From NCBI RefSeq assembly GCF_020400825.1, contig NZ_JAINVH010000029.1:1-64000 (forward strand): a stretch of DNA of 64,000 nucleotides, written 5' to 3'. This document shows positions 1 through 8,394 of this stretch, piece after piece. Made by a program: the position numbers and the translations under genes. The notes beneath the pieces were generated by a model. That model saw only the letters and a program-made list of their open reading frames with translations. It did no database searches and was not told where the DNA came from. The stretch is from Streptomyces sp. HPF1205. GTDB lineage: Bacteria; Actinomycetota; Actinomycetes; Streptomycetales; Streptomycetaceae. Numbering within the stretch: the stretch's first letter is position 1; the number at the start of each line of letters is the position of its first letter.

Positions 1-52
1 GTGGGAGCGCACCGACCGCGTCGACGCGCTGAAGGCGGCCGTCGGCCTGTAG
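1..52 (+). CDS. metK: S-adenosylmethionine synthetase, C-terminal end (partial)
   Basis: Only the last 16 codons and the stop (TAG at 50-52) are in the window. The reading frame gives WERTDRVDALKAAVGL, which matches the usual C-terminus of bacterial MetK (an FTWERTDRVDxL-type ending). MetK makes S-adenosylmethionine from ATP and methionine in the cytosol. The order metK then priA is the one usually found in Streptomyces, which supports the call. The gene continues upstream of base 1. A strong hairpin follows at 116-156. Confidence 0.8.
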   Translation, partial: WERTDRVDALKAAVGL

Positions 53-115
53 ACGGCGGTCGGCCCGCAGGAAGCGGTGCGGCCGGTACGACCGGCTCGG
101 CGGTTCGCCGGGAAA

Positions 116-156
116 CGGGGCGAGGAGGGCGCGGTCACCGCGCCCTCCTCGCCCCG
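116..156 (+). terminator. Intrinsic-type terminator after metK, 19-bp perfect stem
   Basis: The left arm 116-134 and right arm 138-156 are perfectly complementary over 19 bp, with a 3-base loop (TCA). There is no U-tract, as is common in actinomycetes. It lies 64 bases after the metK stop and 35 bases before the priA start, so it probably insulates priA from metK read-through or sits in the priA leader. Confidence 0.8.
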
Positions 157-190
157 TCGGCTTGTCCGTCCCGTCTGGTAGACAGAAGGC

Positions 191-2347
191 GTGAGCGGCG
201 AGAACGACCCCGGCGCGGGTGGCGAGCGGGCCCCGGAAGGCGGCGAGCAGCTCGCGCTCATCCGGGAGACCGTGCGCAAGGCGAAGGAGCCCCGCGCGAA
301 ACCCAGGACCTGGCGCGGGGCCGCCCTCGCCGAAGGCCTGCCGGTGGCGCGCGTGCTGGTCGACAAGGGACTGCTGCACCTCGACCAGTTCTTCGACTAC
401 GCCGTGCCCGCCGCCATGGACGCCGACGCCCGTCCCGGCGTCCGCGTCCGCGTCCGGTTCGGCGCCCGCGTCGTCAAGGGGCGCCGGGAGGGCGGCACAC
501 TTCACGACGGCTTCATCGTTGAGCGCCGTGCCGACACCGACTTCCACGGTCCGCTCGCCCCCCTCGCCCAGGTGCTGTCCACCGAGCCGGTCCTCAGCCC
601 CCGCCTGCTCGCCCTGTGCCGCCAGGTCGCCGATCGCTACGCGGGCGCGCTCGCCGACGTCGTCCAGCTCGCCGTACCCCCGCGGATGGCGCGGGCCGAG
701 CGCGAGCCCTCGTCCCCGCGGCCCGCTCGCGCCGAGGCGGGGCCGCCCGCGGTGCCCGCGCCCGGCACCTGGGCCCGGTACGCCACAGGGCCGGCCTACC
801 TGCAGGCGCTGGCCCGCGGCGACACCCCGCGGGCGGTCTGGCTCGCGCTGCCGGGCCCGCACTGGCCGCGGGAACTCGCTCTCGCGCTGGCCACCACCCT
901 CGCCTCGGGGCGCGGCGCCCTCGCCGTCCTCCCCGACGGAAGGGCCGCGGCCCGCGTGGACGCCGCCCTGACCGCGCTGGTCGGTGAGGGGCGGCATGTG
1001 ATGCTGACCGCCGACGCGGGGCCGGAGGAGCGGTACCGCAGGTGGCTCGCGGTCAGCCGGGGCGCGGTCCGTGCCGTCGTGGGCACCCGCGCCGCCATGT
1101 TCGCGCCCGTCGCCGACCTCGGCCTGATCGCCCTGTGGGACGACGGGGACACCAGCCACGCCGAGCCGCACGCCCCCCAGCCGCACGCCCGCGACGTCCT
1201 GCTGCTGCGCTCCCGCGAGGAACGCACCGCCTTCCTGCTGGGCGGCGTCACGACCACGGTCGAGGGCGCGCAGCTCGTCGACAGCGGGTGGGCGCTGCCG
1301 CTGGCCGCCTCCCGCGAGGAGGTGCGCGCGGCCGCGCCCCTGATCCGTACGATCGGCGACGCCGACGAGGCCCGTGACGAGGCCGCCCGCGCGGCCCGGC
1401 TGCCGTCGCTGGCCTGGCAGGTCACCAAGGAGGCGCTGACCCGCGGACCCGTCCTGGTCCAGGTGCCCCGGCGCGGATACGTGCCCGGGCTCGGCTGCGA
1501 CCGCTGCCGCGAGCCGGCCCGCTGCGCCCACTGCTCCGGCCCCCTGGAACTGCGTGACCAGCGCGGCACCCCCGCCTGCGGCTGGTGCGGGCGGCCCGCG
1601 GCCGACTGGACCTGCCCGGCCTGCGGGGGCCGCAAGCTGCGCGCGCGTGTCGTCGGGGCCCGGCGCACCGCCGAGGAGCTGGGCCGCGCGTTCCCGCAGG
1701 TGCCGGTGCGCACCTCGGGGCGCGATACCGTCCTCGCCTCGGTGGGCGCCGCTCCGGCCCTGGTCATCGCCACCCCCGGGGCCGAACCGGTCGCCGACGA
1801 GGGCTACGCCGCCGCCCTGCTGCTGGACGGCTGGGCGCTGCTGGGCCGGCCCGACCTCCGTGCCGGCGAGGAGGCGCTGCGCCGCTGGGCCCTGGCCGCC
1901 TCTCTGGTGCGGCCGGCCTCGCGGGGCGGCACCGTGGTCGTCCTGGCCGAGCCCACGCAGCGACCGGTCCAGGCGCTCGTCCGGTGGGACCCGGCCGGGC
2001 ACGCCCGGCGCGAACTGGCCGAGCGGGCGGAGCTGCGCTTCCCGCCGGTGTCCCGGATGGCCTCGGTCACCGGATCGCCCGCCGCCCTCGCCGACCTGGC
2101 GGACACGGTGCGGCTCCCGCCCGGCACAGAGGTGCTGGGCCCGGTGCCGGCGCCGCCTCCCGCCCGCCGCCGCCGACCGGGCGACCCCGCCGCCCCGGAC
2201 GAACCCCGCGAGCGGCTCCTGCTCCGCGTGCCGCCGGGCAGCGGGGCCGCCCTCGCCACGGCGCTGAAGGAGGCCCAGGTCCTGCGGGCGACGCGGGGGG
2301 CGGCGGAACCCGTGGCGATCAGGATGGACCCACCGGACATCGGCTGA
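191..2347 (+). CDS. priA: Primosomal protein N' (PriA), actinobacterial form lacking helicase motifs
   Basis: The 718-residue protein resembles PriA, the replication-restart factor that binds stalled forks. The zinc-binding segment is clear at about residues 435-485, with paired cysteines (GCDRCREPARCAHC, then CGWCG and CPACGG). However, no Walker A (GKT/S) is visible, and the usual DEEH-like Walker B position reads WDDGD near residue 316. Actinobacterial PriA homologues are known to lack helicase motifs, so this one probably acts as a DNA- and protein-binding factor without ATPase activity. The GTG start at 191 is chosen because the coding character begins there; its ribosome site is weak (AGAAGG). 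It follows metK, the normal neighbour in Streptomyces. Confidence 0.9.
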   Translation: MSGENDPGAGGERAPEGGEQLALIRETVRKAKEPRAKPRTWRGAALAEGLPVARVLVDKGLLHLDQFFDYAVPAAMDADARPGVRVRVRFGARVVKGRREGGTLHDGFIVERRADTDFHGPLAPLAQVLSTEPVLSPRLLALCRQVADRYAGALADVVQLAVPPRMARAEREPSSPRPARAEAGPPAVPAPGTWARYATGPAYLQALARGDTPRAVWLALPGPHWPRELALALATTLASGRGALAVLPDGRAAARVDAALTALVGEGRHVMLTADAGPEERYRRWLAVSRGAVRAVVGTRAAMFAPVADLGLIALWDDGDTSHAEPHAPQPHARDVLLLRSREERTAFLLGGVTTTVEGAQLVDSGWALPLAASREEVRAAAPLIRTIGDADEARDEAARAARLPSLAWQVTKEALTRGPVLVQVPRRGYVPGLGCDRCREPARCAHCSGPLELRDQRGTPACGWCGRPAADWTCPACGGRKLRARVVGARRTAEELGRAFPQVPVRTSGRDTVLASVGAAPALVIATPGAEPVADEGYAAALLLDGWALLGRPDLRAGEEALRRWALAASLVRPASRGGTVVVLAEPTQRPVQALVRWDPAGHARRELAERAELRFPPVSRMASVTGSPAALADLADTVRLPPGTEVLGPVPAPPPARRRRPGDPAAPDEPRERLLLRVPPGSGAALATALKEAQVLRATRGAAEPVAIRMDPPDIG

Positions 2348-2727
2348 GCGCGGCCGCCGGTGACACGCACGGCGCGTACGCCCGGGGGTACGGGTGGCGC
2401 GTGCGCCGGTACGGCCGGTACGCGGGCGTGGCCGGGGTGCGGTCGGTGGCGGCCGGGTGCCGCGGCCGGGTGTCGCGGCCGCGCCTCGTTCGGTGGCGGC
2501 CGTGCGTCGCTCGGTGGCTGCCGGGTGGCCGCTGCCGGAGGCCGTGCCGGGGCCGGGTGGGCGTTGGTGGGCGTCGGCGGGCGTCGGCGGTGGAGCCGGT
2601 TGGGTGGCCGGCGCCCGGCCGTGCCCGCGCCGAGTGGGGTCAGGTCCCGGGCGGGCGCGGCGCAGCCGCTGCGCCGCTCAGCCGCCGCCCGGCACCGCCA
2701 TGTGCGCCGCACCGCCGTGTGCGCCGC
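2348..2727. other. 380-base gap between priA and the HTH gene: GC-rich low-complexity DNA
   Basis: No open frame here has plausible coding character. The stretch holds imperfect short repeats built on GGTGGCGGCCG and GCCGCACCGCC and the shared end region of the convergent genes priA and the HTH gene. No clean terminator hairpin was identified. Confidence 0.5.
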
Positions 2728-3180
2728 TCAGCCATTGCGTGGGGACGGGACGGAGGCGGCGTCGGGCACCGTCCTGGCCGCCGGGACGGTGGCCGGCCGG
2801 GCCGCGGTCTCCTCCGCCGGGGCGGCCGTGCTCGCGCGGCGCCCTCCGTAGCGGCGGTGGACAGCCTGCTTGGTCACGCCGAGGGCGGAGCCCACCGCGT
2901 CCCAGGAGAAGCCGAGCGAGCGGTCGAACTCGACCGCGGCCGTCACCAGCGTCTCCACGCTGTCCCTGAGCTCCTGGGCGAGCCGCACGGTGGGCGCCGG
3001 CGCCCGCCCGTACACCACGAAGCCGGTGGAGGGGCCGCCGCGGCGCGGCCGGTACACATTGCCCAGCTGGGCGGTCAGCGTGCGCAGCGCGTCCACCTGG
3101 CGGCGGACCCGCTCGATGTCCCGCACCAGCAGGTGCAGGCTTGCCCGCGCCTGGGCGTCGGGAGTTGCGTGGTCGGGCAT
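2728..3180 (-). CDS. Small helix-turn-helix protein of unknown function
   Basis: The 150-residue protein is not recognised by name. The N-terminal half has a helix rich in Arg and Leu (LHLLVRDIERVRRQVDALR). The segment around residues 95-125 (FSWDAVGSALGVTKQAVHRRY) reads like an HTH of the sigma-70 region 4 or Lrp type, suggesting DNA binding. The tail is Ala/Pro-rich and looks disordered. The start at 3180 is chosen because a GGAGG sits about 8 bases upstream; an in-frame upstream ATG at 3255 would have to run through a repeat array. It faces away from fmt, and three GTTTGAC heptamers lie 31-55 bases upstream of its start, possibly an autoregulatory site. Confidence 0.75.
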   Translation of the reverse strand: MPDHATPDAQARASLHLLVRDIERVRRQVDALRTLTAQLGNVYRPRRGGPSTGFVVYGRAPAPTVRLAQELRDSVETLVTAAVEFDRSLGFSWDAVGSALGVTKQAVHRRYGGRRASTAAPAEETAARPATVPAARTVPDAASVPSPRNG

Positions 3181-3211
3181 CAACAAGCCTCCGGAGCCGG
3201 CGGTACAGGGA

Positions 3212-3235
3212 GTCAAACGGTCAAACAAGTCAAAC
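3212..3235 (-). repeat. Three heptamer direct repeats (GTCAAAC / GTTTGAC)
   Basis: GTCAAAC occurs at 3212-3218, 3220-3226 and 3229-3235, 8 and 9 bases apart, and an inverted TTGAC follows at 3240. On the minus strand each copy contains a TTGAC -35-like core, so the array could be a regulator-binding site or part of the promoter of the HTH gene that starts at 3180. Confidence 0.6.
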
Positions 3236-3383
3236 TCACTTGACCAACGCGCCACCGCCGCCGGGGGTCACGCACCCAGGGGCACGGTTCCCTCCCGAGG
3301 GGCGCACGCCGCGGTGCGCACCCCCTGCCCGCCCCCGGCCTAGAATTGACCGGCCCGTCCCGCCGAACCCAGGAGATGCGCCC

Positions 3384-3497
3384 GTGTCCGTCAAGCCCAT
3401 CCGCCTCCTCGGCGATCCGGTGCCGTGCACGACGACTGGGCCGGGCACCACCTTCCAGGCCGGCCCGCGCACCGAGAGGCAGCACCCCGCACGATGA
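3384..3497 (+). pseudogene. 37-codon leader ORF resembling the N-terminus of peptide deformylase, coupled to fmt
   Basis: A GTG at 3384 is preceded by AGGAG with 8-base spacing. The ORF begins VSVKPIRLLGDPV, which resembles the opening of peptide deformylases (xxVxPIRLxGDPVL...), then diverges into 24 residues with no deformylase motif and stops at 3497. Its TGA overlaps the ATG of fmt (ATGA at 3494-3497), so the two are translationally coupled. Deformylase genes commonly sit directly before fmt in bacteria. The simplest reading is that def was lost by an internal deletion while its ribosome site, first codons and the coupling junction were kept. The match is short, so chance resemblance or a functional leader peptide are alternatives. 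Confidence 0.55.
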
Positions 3498-4426
3498 GGC
3501 TCGTCTTCGCCGGCACCCCCGAGGCCGCCGTTCCCGCGCTCGACGCCCTGCTCGACTCCGGACGGCACGAGGTCGTGGCCGTCGTCACCCGGCCGGACGC
3601 CACCGCCGGCCGCGGCCGCAGGCTGGTCGCGAGCCCCGTGGCGCGCCGCGCCGAGGAGGCCGGGATCGAGGTCCTCAAGCCGTCGCGGCCGCGCGACGAG
3701 GACTTCCTGGCCCGGCTCCGTGAGATCGCCCCCGACTGCTGCCCGGTCGTCGCCTACGGCGCCCTGCTGCCCAAGGCCGCCCTCGACGTGCCCCGGCGCG
3801 GCTGGGTGAACCTGCACTTCTCGCTGCTGCCCGCGTGGCGCGGCGCCGCGCCGGTCCAGCACGCGGTCATGGCCGGGGACGAGGTGACCGGTGCCTCCAC
3901 CTTCCTCATCGAGCAGGGCCTGGACTCCGGCCCGGTCTACGGCGTGGTCACCGAGGCGATCGGGCCCGCGGACACCAGTGGAGACCTGCTGGGCCGGCTC
4001 TCGCGCAGCGGCGCCCGCCTGCTGGCCGCGACGATGGACGGCATCGAGGACGGCACCCTGGCCGCCCAGCCGCAACCTTCCGACGGGATCACCCTCGCAC
4101 CCAAGATCACCGTCGAGGACGCCGCCGTGGACTGGACGGCTCCGGCCCTGCGGGTGGACCGGCTCGTCCGCGCCTGCACCCCCGCCCCCGGCGCCTGGAC
4201 GCTGGTGGGCGGCGAGCGCCTCAAGCTCGGGCCGGTCCGTCCCGTCCCCGAGCGCACCGACCTCGCCCCCGGCGAACTCGCCGTGTCGAAGCACTCGGTC
4301 CTCGCGGGCACCGGCAGCCACGCCGTCGAACTCGGCGAGGTCCGGGCCGTCGGCAAGAAGCCGATGTCCGCGGCGGACTGGGCCCGCGGGGTCCGCCCGG
4401 CGCCGGGAACCCGGCTGGGGGCCTGA
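3494..4426 (+). CDS. fmt: Methionyl-tRNA formyltransferase
   Basis: The 310-residue enzyme transfers a formyl group from 10-formyl-tetrahydrofolate to initiator Met-tRNA in the cytosol. The N-terminal Rossmann domain opens MRLVFAGTPEAAVPAL. The catalytic residues fall exactly where they do in E. coli Fmt: Asn106 and His108 in NLHFSLLPAWRG and Asp144 in GLDSGPV. The C-terminal domain that binds the tRNA acceptor arm begins near residue 205. The start is fixed by the ATGA overlap with the upstream leader ORF, and length matches the family. rsmB follows about 100 bases downstream after a hairpin. Confidence 0.97.
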   Translation: MRLVFAGTPEAAVPALDALLDSGRHEVVAVVTRPDATAGRGRRLVASPVARRAEEAGIEVLKPSRPRDEDFLARLREIAPDCCPVVAYGALLPKAALDVPRRGWVNLHFSLLPAWRGAAPVQHAVMAGDEVTGASTFLIEQGLDSGPVYGVVTEAIGPADTSGDLLGRLSRSGARLLAATMDGIEDGTLAAQPQPSDGITLAPKITVEDAAVDWTAPALRVDRLVRACTPAPGAWTLVGGERLKLGPVRPVPERTDLAPGELAVSKHSVLAGTGSHAVELGEVRAVGKKPMSAADWARGVRPAPGTRLGA

Positions 4427-4445
4427 GTACCCGGCCGCCGACCGC

Positions 4446-4470
4446 CGGGGGCCGCTCGCGGCGGCCCCCG
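4446..4470 (+). terminator. Hairpin between fmt and rsmB
   Basis: A 10-bp perfect stem (CGGGGGCCGC / GCGGCCCCCG) with a 5-base loop lies 20 bases after the fmt stop. It may end part of the fmt transcripts or stabilise the 3' end before rsmB. Confidence 0.55.
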
Positions 4471-4527
4471 TACCCTTGGGGCGTCACGTCTCACACGCCT
4501 CATCGGGATCCGGAGCACCTTCACGCC

Positions 4528-6084
4528 GTGAACGACCAGCCGCGCCCCCCTGCCCGGCGCAAGCCGCCGCAGCCCACGTCCCAGCAATCCCGCAACCGGC
4601 AGTCCCCGCAGTCCCCGCAGTCCCGGCAGGGCGCACCGCGGCGGGGAAGGCCGCCCGCCTCCGGCGGGGGGACCCCGAACCGGCGTCCCCGCAAGGACCC
4701 CGTGCGGGTGCTGGCATTCGACGTGCTGCGGGCGGTGGGGGAGCGGGACGCCTACGCGAACCTGGTGCTGCCGGGAATGCTGCGCGCCGCCGAGGAGGAG
4801 GCCGCGCGCACCGGCACGCGGTTCGACCGCAGGGACGCGGCGCTGGCCACCGAGCTGGTGTACGGGACGCTGCGCCACCAGGGGACGTACGACGCCGTGA
4901 TCGCCGCGTGCGTGGACCGGCCGCTGCGCGAGGTGGACCCGCCCGTGCTGGACGTACTGGCGCTGGGCGCCCACCAGCTCCTCGGTACCCGTATCCCGAC
5001 GCACGCCGCCGTCTCGGCGAGCGTGGAGCTGGCCCGGGTCGTCCTGGGCGACGGCCGGGCCCGGTTCGTGAACGCGGTGCTCCGCAAGGTCGCCGCGCGC
5101 GACCTGCCCGAGTGGCTGGACGAGGTCGCCCCGCCCTACGACGAGGACCCGGAGGACCATCTCGCGGTCGTGCACTCGCACCCGCGGTGGGTGGTCGGCG
5201 CCCTGTGGGACGCGCTCGGCGGCGGGCGCGCCGGCATCGAGGAACTGCTCGCGGCCGACAACGAGCGGCCCGAGGTGACGCTGGTGGCGCGGCCCGGGCG
5301 GGTCACCCCCGAGGAGGTCGCCGCCACGCTGCCCGAGGGCGCGGTCCGGCCCGGCGACTGGTCGCCGTACGCGCTGCGGCTGGCCGAGGGCGGCGACCCG
5401 TCGGCGGTCGACGCGGTACGCGAGGGCCGCGCCGGCGTCCAGGACGAAGGCAGCCAGCTGGTGGCCCTGGCCCTGGCCGCCGCGCCCCTGGACGGTCCCG
5501 ACCGCCGCTGGCTCGACGGCTGCGCCGGGCCGGGCGGCAAGGCCGCGCTGCTGGCCGCGCTGGCCGCGGAGCGCGGCGCCGTACTGGTCGCCGCCGAGAA
5601 GCAGCCGCACCGGGCCCGGCTGGTGGGCCGCGCGCTGGCCGGCAACCCGGGGCCGTACCAGGTGGTGGTGGCCGACGGGACGCGCCCGGCCTGGGCGCCG
5701 GGAGCCTTCGACCGGGTGCTGGTCGACGTGCCGTGCACGGGCCTGGGTGCGCTGCGGCGCCGGCCTGAGGCCCGCTGGCGGCGCAGGGCCGAGGACGTGC
5801 CCGGGTTCGGCCCGCTCCAGCGCTCCCTGCTCACCGAGGCGCTGCGGGCGGTGCGGGTCGGCGGTGTCGTCGGCTACGCCACCTGCTCCCCGCACCTGGC
5901 CGAGACCCGCGCGGTGGTCGAGGACGTGCTGCGCTCGCCGCACGCCCCCGCCGCCGAACCCGTCGACGCGCGCCCCCTCCTGCCCGGCGTACCCGCCCTG
6001 GGCGAGGGCCCGCACGTGCAGCTGTGGCCCCACCTGCACGGCACCGACGCGATGTACCTCGCGCTGCTGCGGCGCACCGCCTGA
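4528..6084 (+). CDS. rsmB: 16S rRNA (cytosine-967-C5)-methyltransferase
   Basis: The 518-residue protein belongs to the RsmB/Sun/Fmu family, which methylates C967 of 16S rRNA using S-adenosylmethionine. A basic, Gln/Pro-rich N-terminal extension of about 55 residues precedes a NusB-like RNA-binding domain (about 60-200). The Rossmann methyltransferase domain has the SAM motif CAGPGGK near residue 331 and both essential cysteines, Cys403 in DVPCTGLG and Cys453 in YATCSPH. The GTG at 4528 is used because earlier frame codons lack coding character; its ribosome site is weak. It follows fmt, the common order in bacteria (fmt-rsmB). Confidence 0.93.
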   Translation: MNDQPRPPARRKPPQPTSQQSRNRQSPQSPQSRQGAPRRGRPPASGGGTPNRRPRKDPVRVLAFDVLRAVGERDAYANLVLPGMLRAAEEEAARTGTRFDRRDAALATELVYGTLRHQGTYDAVIAACVDRPLREVDPPVLDVLALGAHQLLGTRIPTHAAVSASVELARVVLGDGRARFVNAVLRKVAARDLPEWLDEVAPPYDEDPEDHLAVVHSHPRWVVGALWDALGGGRAGIEELLAADNERPEVTLVARPGRVTPEEVAATLPEGAVRPGDWSPYALRLAEGGDPSAVDAVREGRAGVQDEGSQLVALALAAAPLDGPDRRWLDGCAGPGGKAALLAALAAERGAVLVAAEKQPHRARLVGRALAGNPGPYQVVVADGTRPAWAPGAFDRVLVDVPCTGLGALRRRPEARWRRRAEDVPGFGPLQRSLLTEALRAVRVGGVVGYATCSPHLAETRAVVEDVLRSPHAPAAEPVDARPLLPGVPALGEGPHVQLWPHLHGTDAMYLALLRRTA

Positions 6085-6118
6085 CGCCCGGGCACCGCCC
6101 GCCCGGGGCACGCGGCGG

Positions 6119-6147
6119 CAGCGCCGGCCCCGGGCGGACCGGCGCTG
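6119..6147. terminator. Hairpin after rsmB in the convergent rsmB/MMPL gap
   Basis: A 9-bp stem (CAGCGCCGG / CCGGCGCTG) with an 11-base loop lies 35 bases after the rsmB stop. It is symmetric and could end transcription from both sides. Confidence 0.6.
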
Positions 6148-6156
6148 TCCGTCGGC

Positions 6157-6257
6157 CAGGACCCGGATCCTCGGATACTCAGATCCTCAGATCCGCAGTT
6201 CTTCGGGTCCTCAGGCCCTCAGGCCCTCGGGTCCTCGGGTCCTCAGGCCCTCGGCGC
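6157..6257. repeat. Degenerate 9-bp tandem repeat array between convergent genes
   Basis: About 100 bases consist of variations on a nine-base unit such as GGTCCTCAG, GGCCCTCAG and AGATCCTCA. The array fills the space between the rsmB terminator and the MMPL gene stop. It has the look of a slippage-prone minisatellite with no coding role. Confidence 0.6.
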
Positions 6258-6258
6258 A

Positions 6259-8394
6259 CTACCGACCCCGCTTCACCGCCACGTCCCGGCCGTCCACGGA
6301 CGACGGCGGGTCCACCCGGTGGCCGGGAGTGCCCAGCTTGCTGGGCAGCCACACGCGGTCGCCCAGGTCGAGGGTGATCGCGGACACCAGGACCGAGCGG
6401 ACCACGAAGGTGTCCAGCAGGACGCCGAAGGCCACCGCGAAGCCGATCTCGGCGAAACCGACGACCGGCAGCGTGCCCAGGACGGCGAAGGTGCCGGCCA
6501 GGACCAGACCGGCCGAGGTGATCACCCCGCCGGTCGCCGCGAGGCCGATGCGCACACCGTCCCGCGTGCCGTGCGTGGCGCTCTCCTCGCGGATGCGGGT
6601 CATCAGGAAGATGTTGTAGTCGATGCCGAGGGCCACCAGGAAGACGAAGACGAACAGCGGGAAGGCCGTGTCCTCGCCCTTGAAGTTGAACAGGTGTTCG
6701 AAGACGAGCGCGCTCACCCCCAGCGCCGCGGCGAACGACAGCACGACCGTGCCGATCAGCACCAGCGGCGCGACCACCGCCCTCAGCAGCACCGCCAGGA
6801 TCAGCAGCACCACGAGCAGGATCAGCGGGATCAGCAGCTTGTCGTCGTGGGTCGAGGCGGCCGCGGTGTCCTTGATGACCGCCGTCCCGCCGCCCACCTT
6901 GGCGTCCGCGCCCGGGATCCGGTGCAGCGAGGTGCGCGCCCGGTCCACGGTGGCCTTGGCCGCCGCGCTGTCCGGGCGGGAGGTGAGGGTGGCCTCGTAG
7001 TAGACCTTCCCGTTCATGACCGGCGAGACGCCGGGCGGGGTGCCGATCGAGGCGGGCACCACGCCGCTGAGCGTGGACAACCGGGACTTCACCTGTGCCG
7101 CCGCGCCGGCATTGGCGATGACGACCAGCGGCTGCCCGCCGCCGGCCGGGAAGTACCGCACCTGGACCCGCTGGCCGACCACCGAGTCGGGGGTGTTCGT
7201 GAAGCTGTCCGACTGCGCCAGGCCGCTCGCGCTCAGCGAGAACAGGCCGAAGCCCAGCGCGCCCAGCACCGCCACGGTGGTGACCCAGACCGTGCGCGGC
7301 CGGTTGCTGATCCGGCCGCCGATCCGGGCCCACAGGCCCGTCCTGGTCGGTTCCGGGGTGCCGACGTGCGGGATCGCCGGCCAGAACACCCAGCGTCCGA
7401 AGATCACCAGCAGGGCGGGGAACAGCGTCAGCATCGCGACCAGGCCCACGGCCACGCCCACGGCGGCGACCGGGCCGAGACCCGAGGTGGAGTTCATCTC
7501 CGCCGCCAGCAGGCACAGCATGCTGAGCGCCACGGTGGCCGCGGACGCGATGATCGCCGGGCCCGCGCGGTGCAGGGCGAGCGCCATCGCCTCGTGCCGG
7601 TCCTCGTGCCTGCGCAGTTCCTCCCGGTAGCGGGCCACCAGCAGCAGCGCGTAGTCCGTACCGGCGCCGAACACCAGCACCGTCAGGATGCCCGCGCTCT
7701 GCGCGTTGACCACCAGGCCGGCGTGTCTGGCCAGCAGGTAGACCACGGCCTCGGCGCTGAACAGGGCGCCCACCACGGACACCACCGGCAGCAGGAGCAG
7801 GCTCAGACTGCGGTAGGTGATCAGCAGGATCACGACGACCACGGCCAGCGCGGAGTACAGCAGGGTGCCGTCGATGCCCTTGAAGGCGTCGTTGGAGTCG
7901 GCCGCGAAGCCGCCGGGGCCGGTGACGTACACCTGCAGCCCGCTGTCACCCTTGCTCGCTGTCGCCTTGAGCTGATCGACCGCGTCCGACAGCGACGTCC
8001 AGCCGCTCTTGTCGACCTTGATGGGCACGATGAACTGAGCGGCCTGCGGCGACTGCGGCCGGTTCAGGATCGGGCCGACCGTCCGCGCGCCGAGGATGCC
8101 GTGCGCGGTCATCGCCTTGACCGCGGTCACGTCCTGGCCGATCTTCGCGGTGTCGGCCGGCGTCAGCCCGCCGGGCCGGGTGTAGACGACGACCGCGGGC
8201 GCCGTCTCGGGCACGAACTGCTTCTGCAGGTCGAGCACCTTCGTCGACTCGGCGTTGCTGGGCAGCCAGCTCGCCGCGTCGTTCTTCTGTGCGTCGGTGA
8301 GCTTCTGCGCCAGCGGTGAGACCACCACCAGCACGATCACCCACAGGGCGAGTACCACCCATTTGCTGCGTCGTCCGCAGACGACATGAGCCAT
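6259..8394 (-). CDS. MMPL-family (RND superfamily) membrane transporter
   Basis: The 711-residue protein has the two-repeat layout of actinobacterial MMPL proteins. A first helix (VVLALWVIVLVVVSPLA) is followed by an extracytoplasmic domain of about 130 residues, then a block of five helices containing the charged FGAGTDYALLLVARYREE segment typical of the family. A second soluble domain and a second helix block with FLVALGIDYNIFLMTRIREE follow. Such proteins export lipids or hydrophobic compounds using the proton gradient; the substrate here cannot be told. The ATG at 8394 is chosen over longer options because GGAG lies about 8 bases upstream and the first helix follows at once. Confidence 0.9.
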   Translation of the reverse strand: MAHVVCGRRSKWVVLALWVIVLVVVSPLAQKLTDAQKNDAASWLPSNAESTKVLDLQKQFVPETAPAVVVYTRPGGLTPADTAKIGQDVTAVKAMTAHGILGARTVGPILNRPQSPQAAQFIVPIKVDKSGWTSLSDAVDQLKATASKGDSGLQVYVTGPGGFAADSNDAFKGIDGTLLYSALAVVVVILLITYRSLSLLLLPVVSVVGALFSAEAVVYLLARHAGLVVNAQSAGILTVLVFGAGTDYALLLVARYREELRRHEDRHEAMALALHRAGPAIIASAATVALSMLCLLAAEMNSTSGLGPVAAVGVAVGLVAMLTLFPALLVIFGRWVFWPAIPHVGTPEPTRTGLWARIGGRISNRPRTVWVTTVAVLGALGFGLFSLSASGLAQSDSFTNTPDSVVGQRVQVRYFPAGGGQPLVVIANAGAAAQVKSRLSTLSGVVPASIGTPPGVSPVMNGKVYYEATLTSRPDSAAAKATVDRARTSLHRIPGADAKVGGGTAVIKDTAAASTHDDKLLIPLILLVVLLILAVLLRAVVAPLVLIGTVVLSFAAALGVSALVFEHLFNFKGEDTAFPLFVFVFLVALGIDYNIFLMTRIREESATHGTRDGVRIGLAATGGVITSAGLVLAGTFAVLGTLPVVGFAEIGFAVAFGVLLDTFVVRSVLVSAITLDLGDRVWLPSKLGTPGHRVDPPSSVDGRDVAVKRGR

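Noticed and set aside
6319..8319. Open frame of 666 codons on the plus strand opposite the MMPL gene
   Set aside because: The product is dominated by Gln, His, Arg, Asp and Gly without structure; the MMPL gene on the other strand has helices and motifs.
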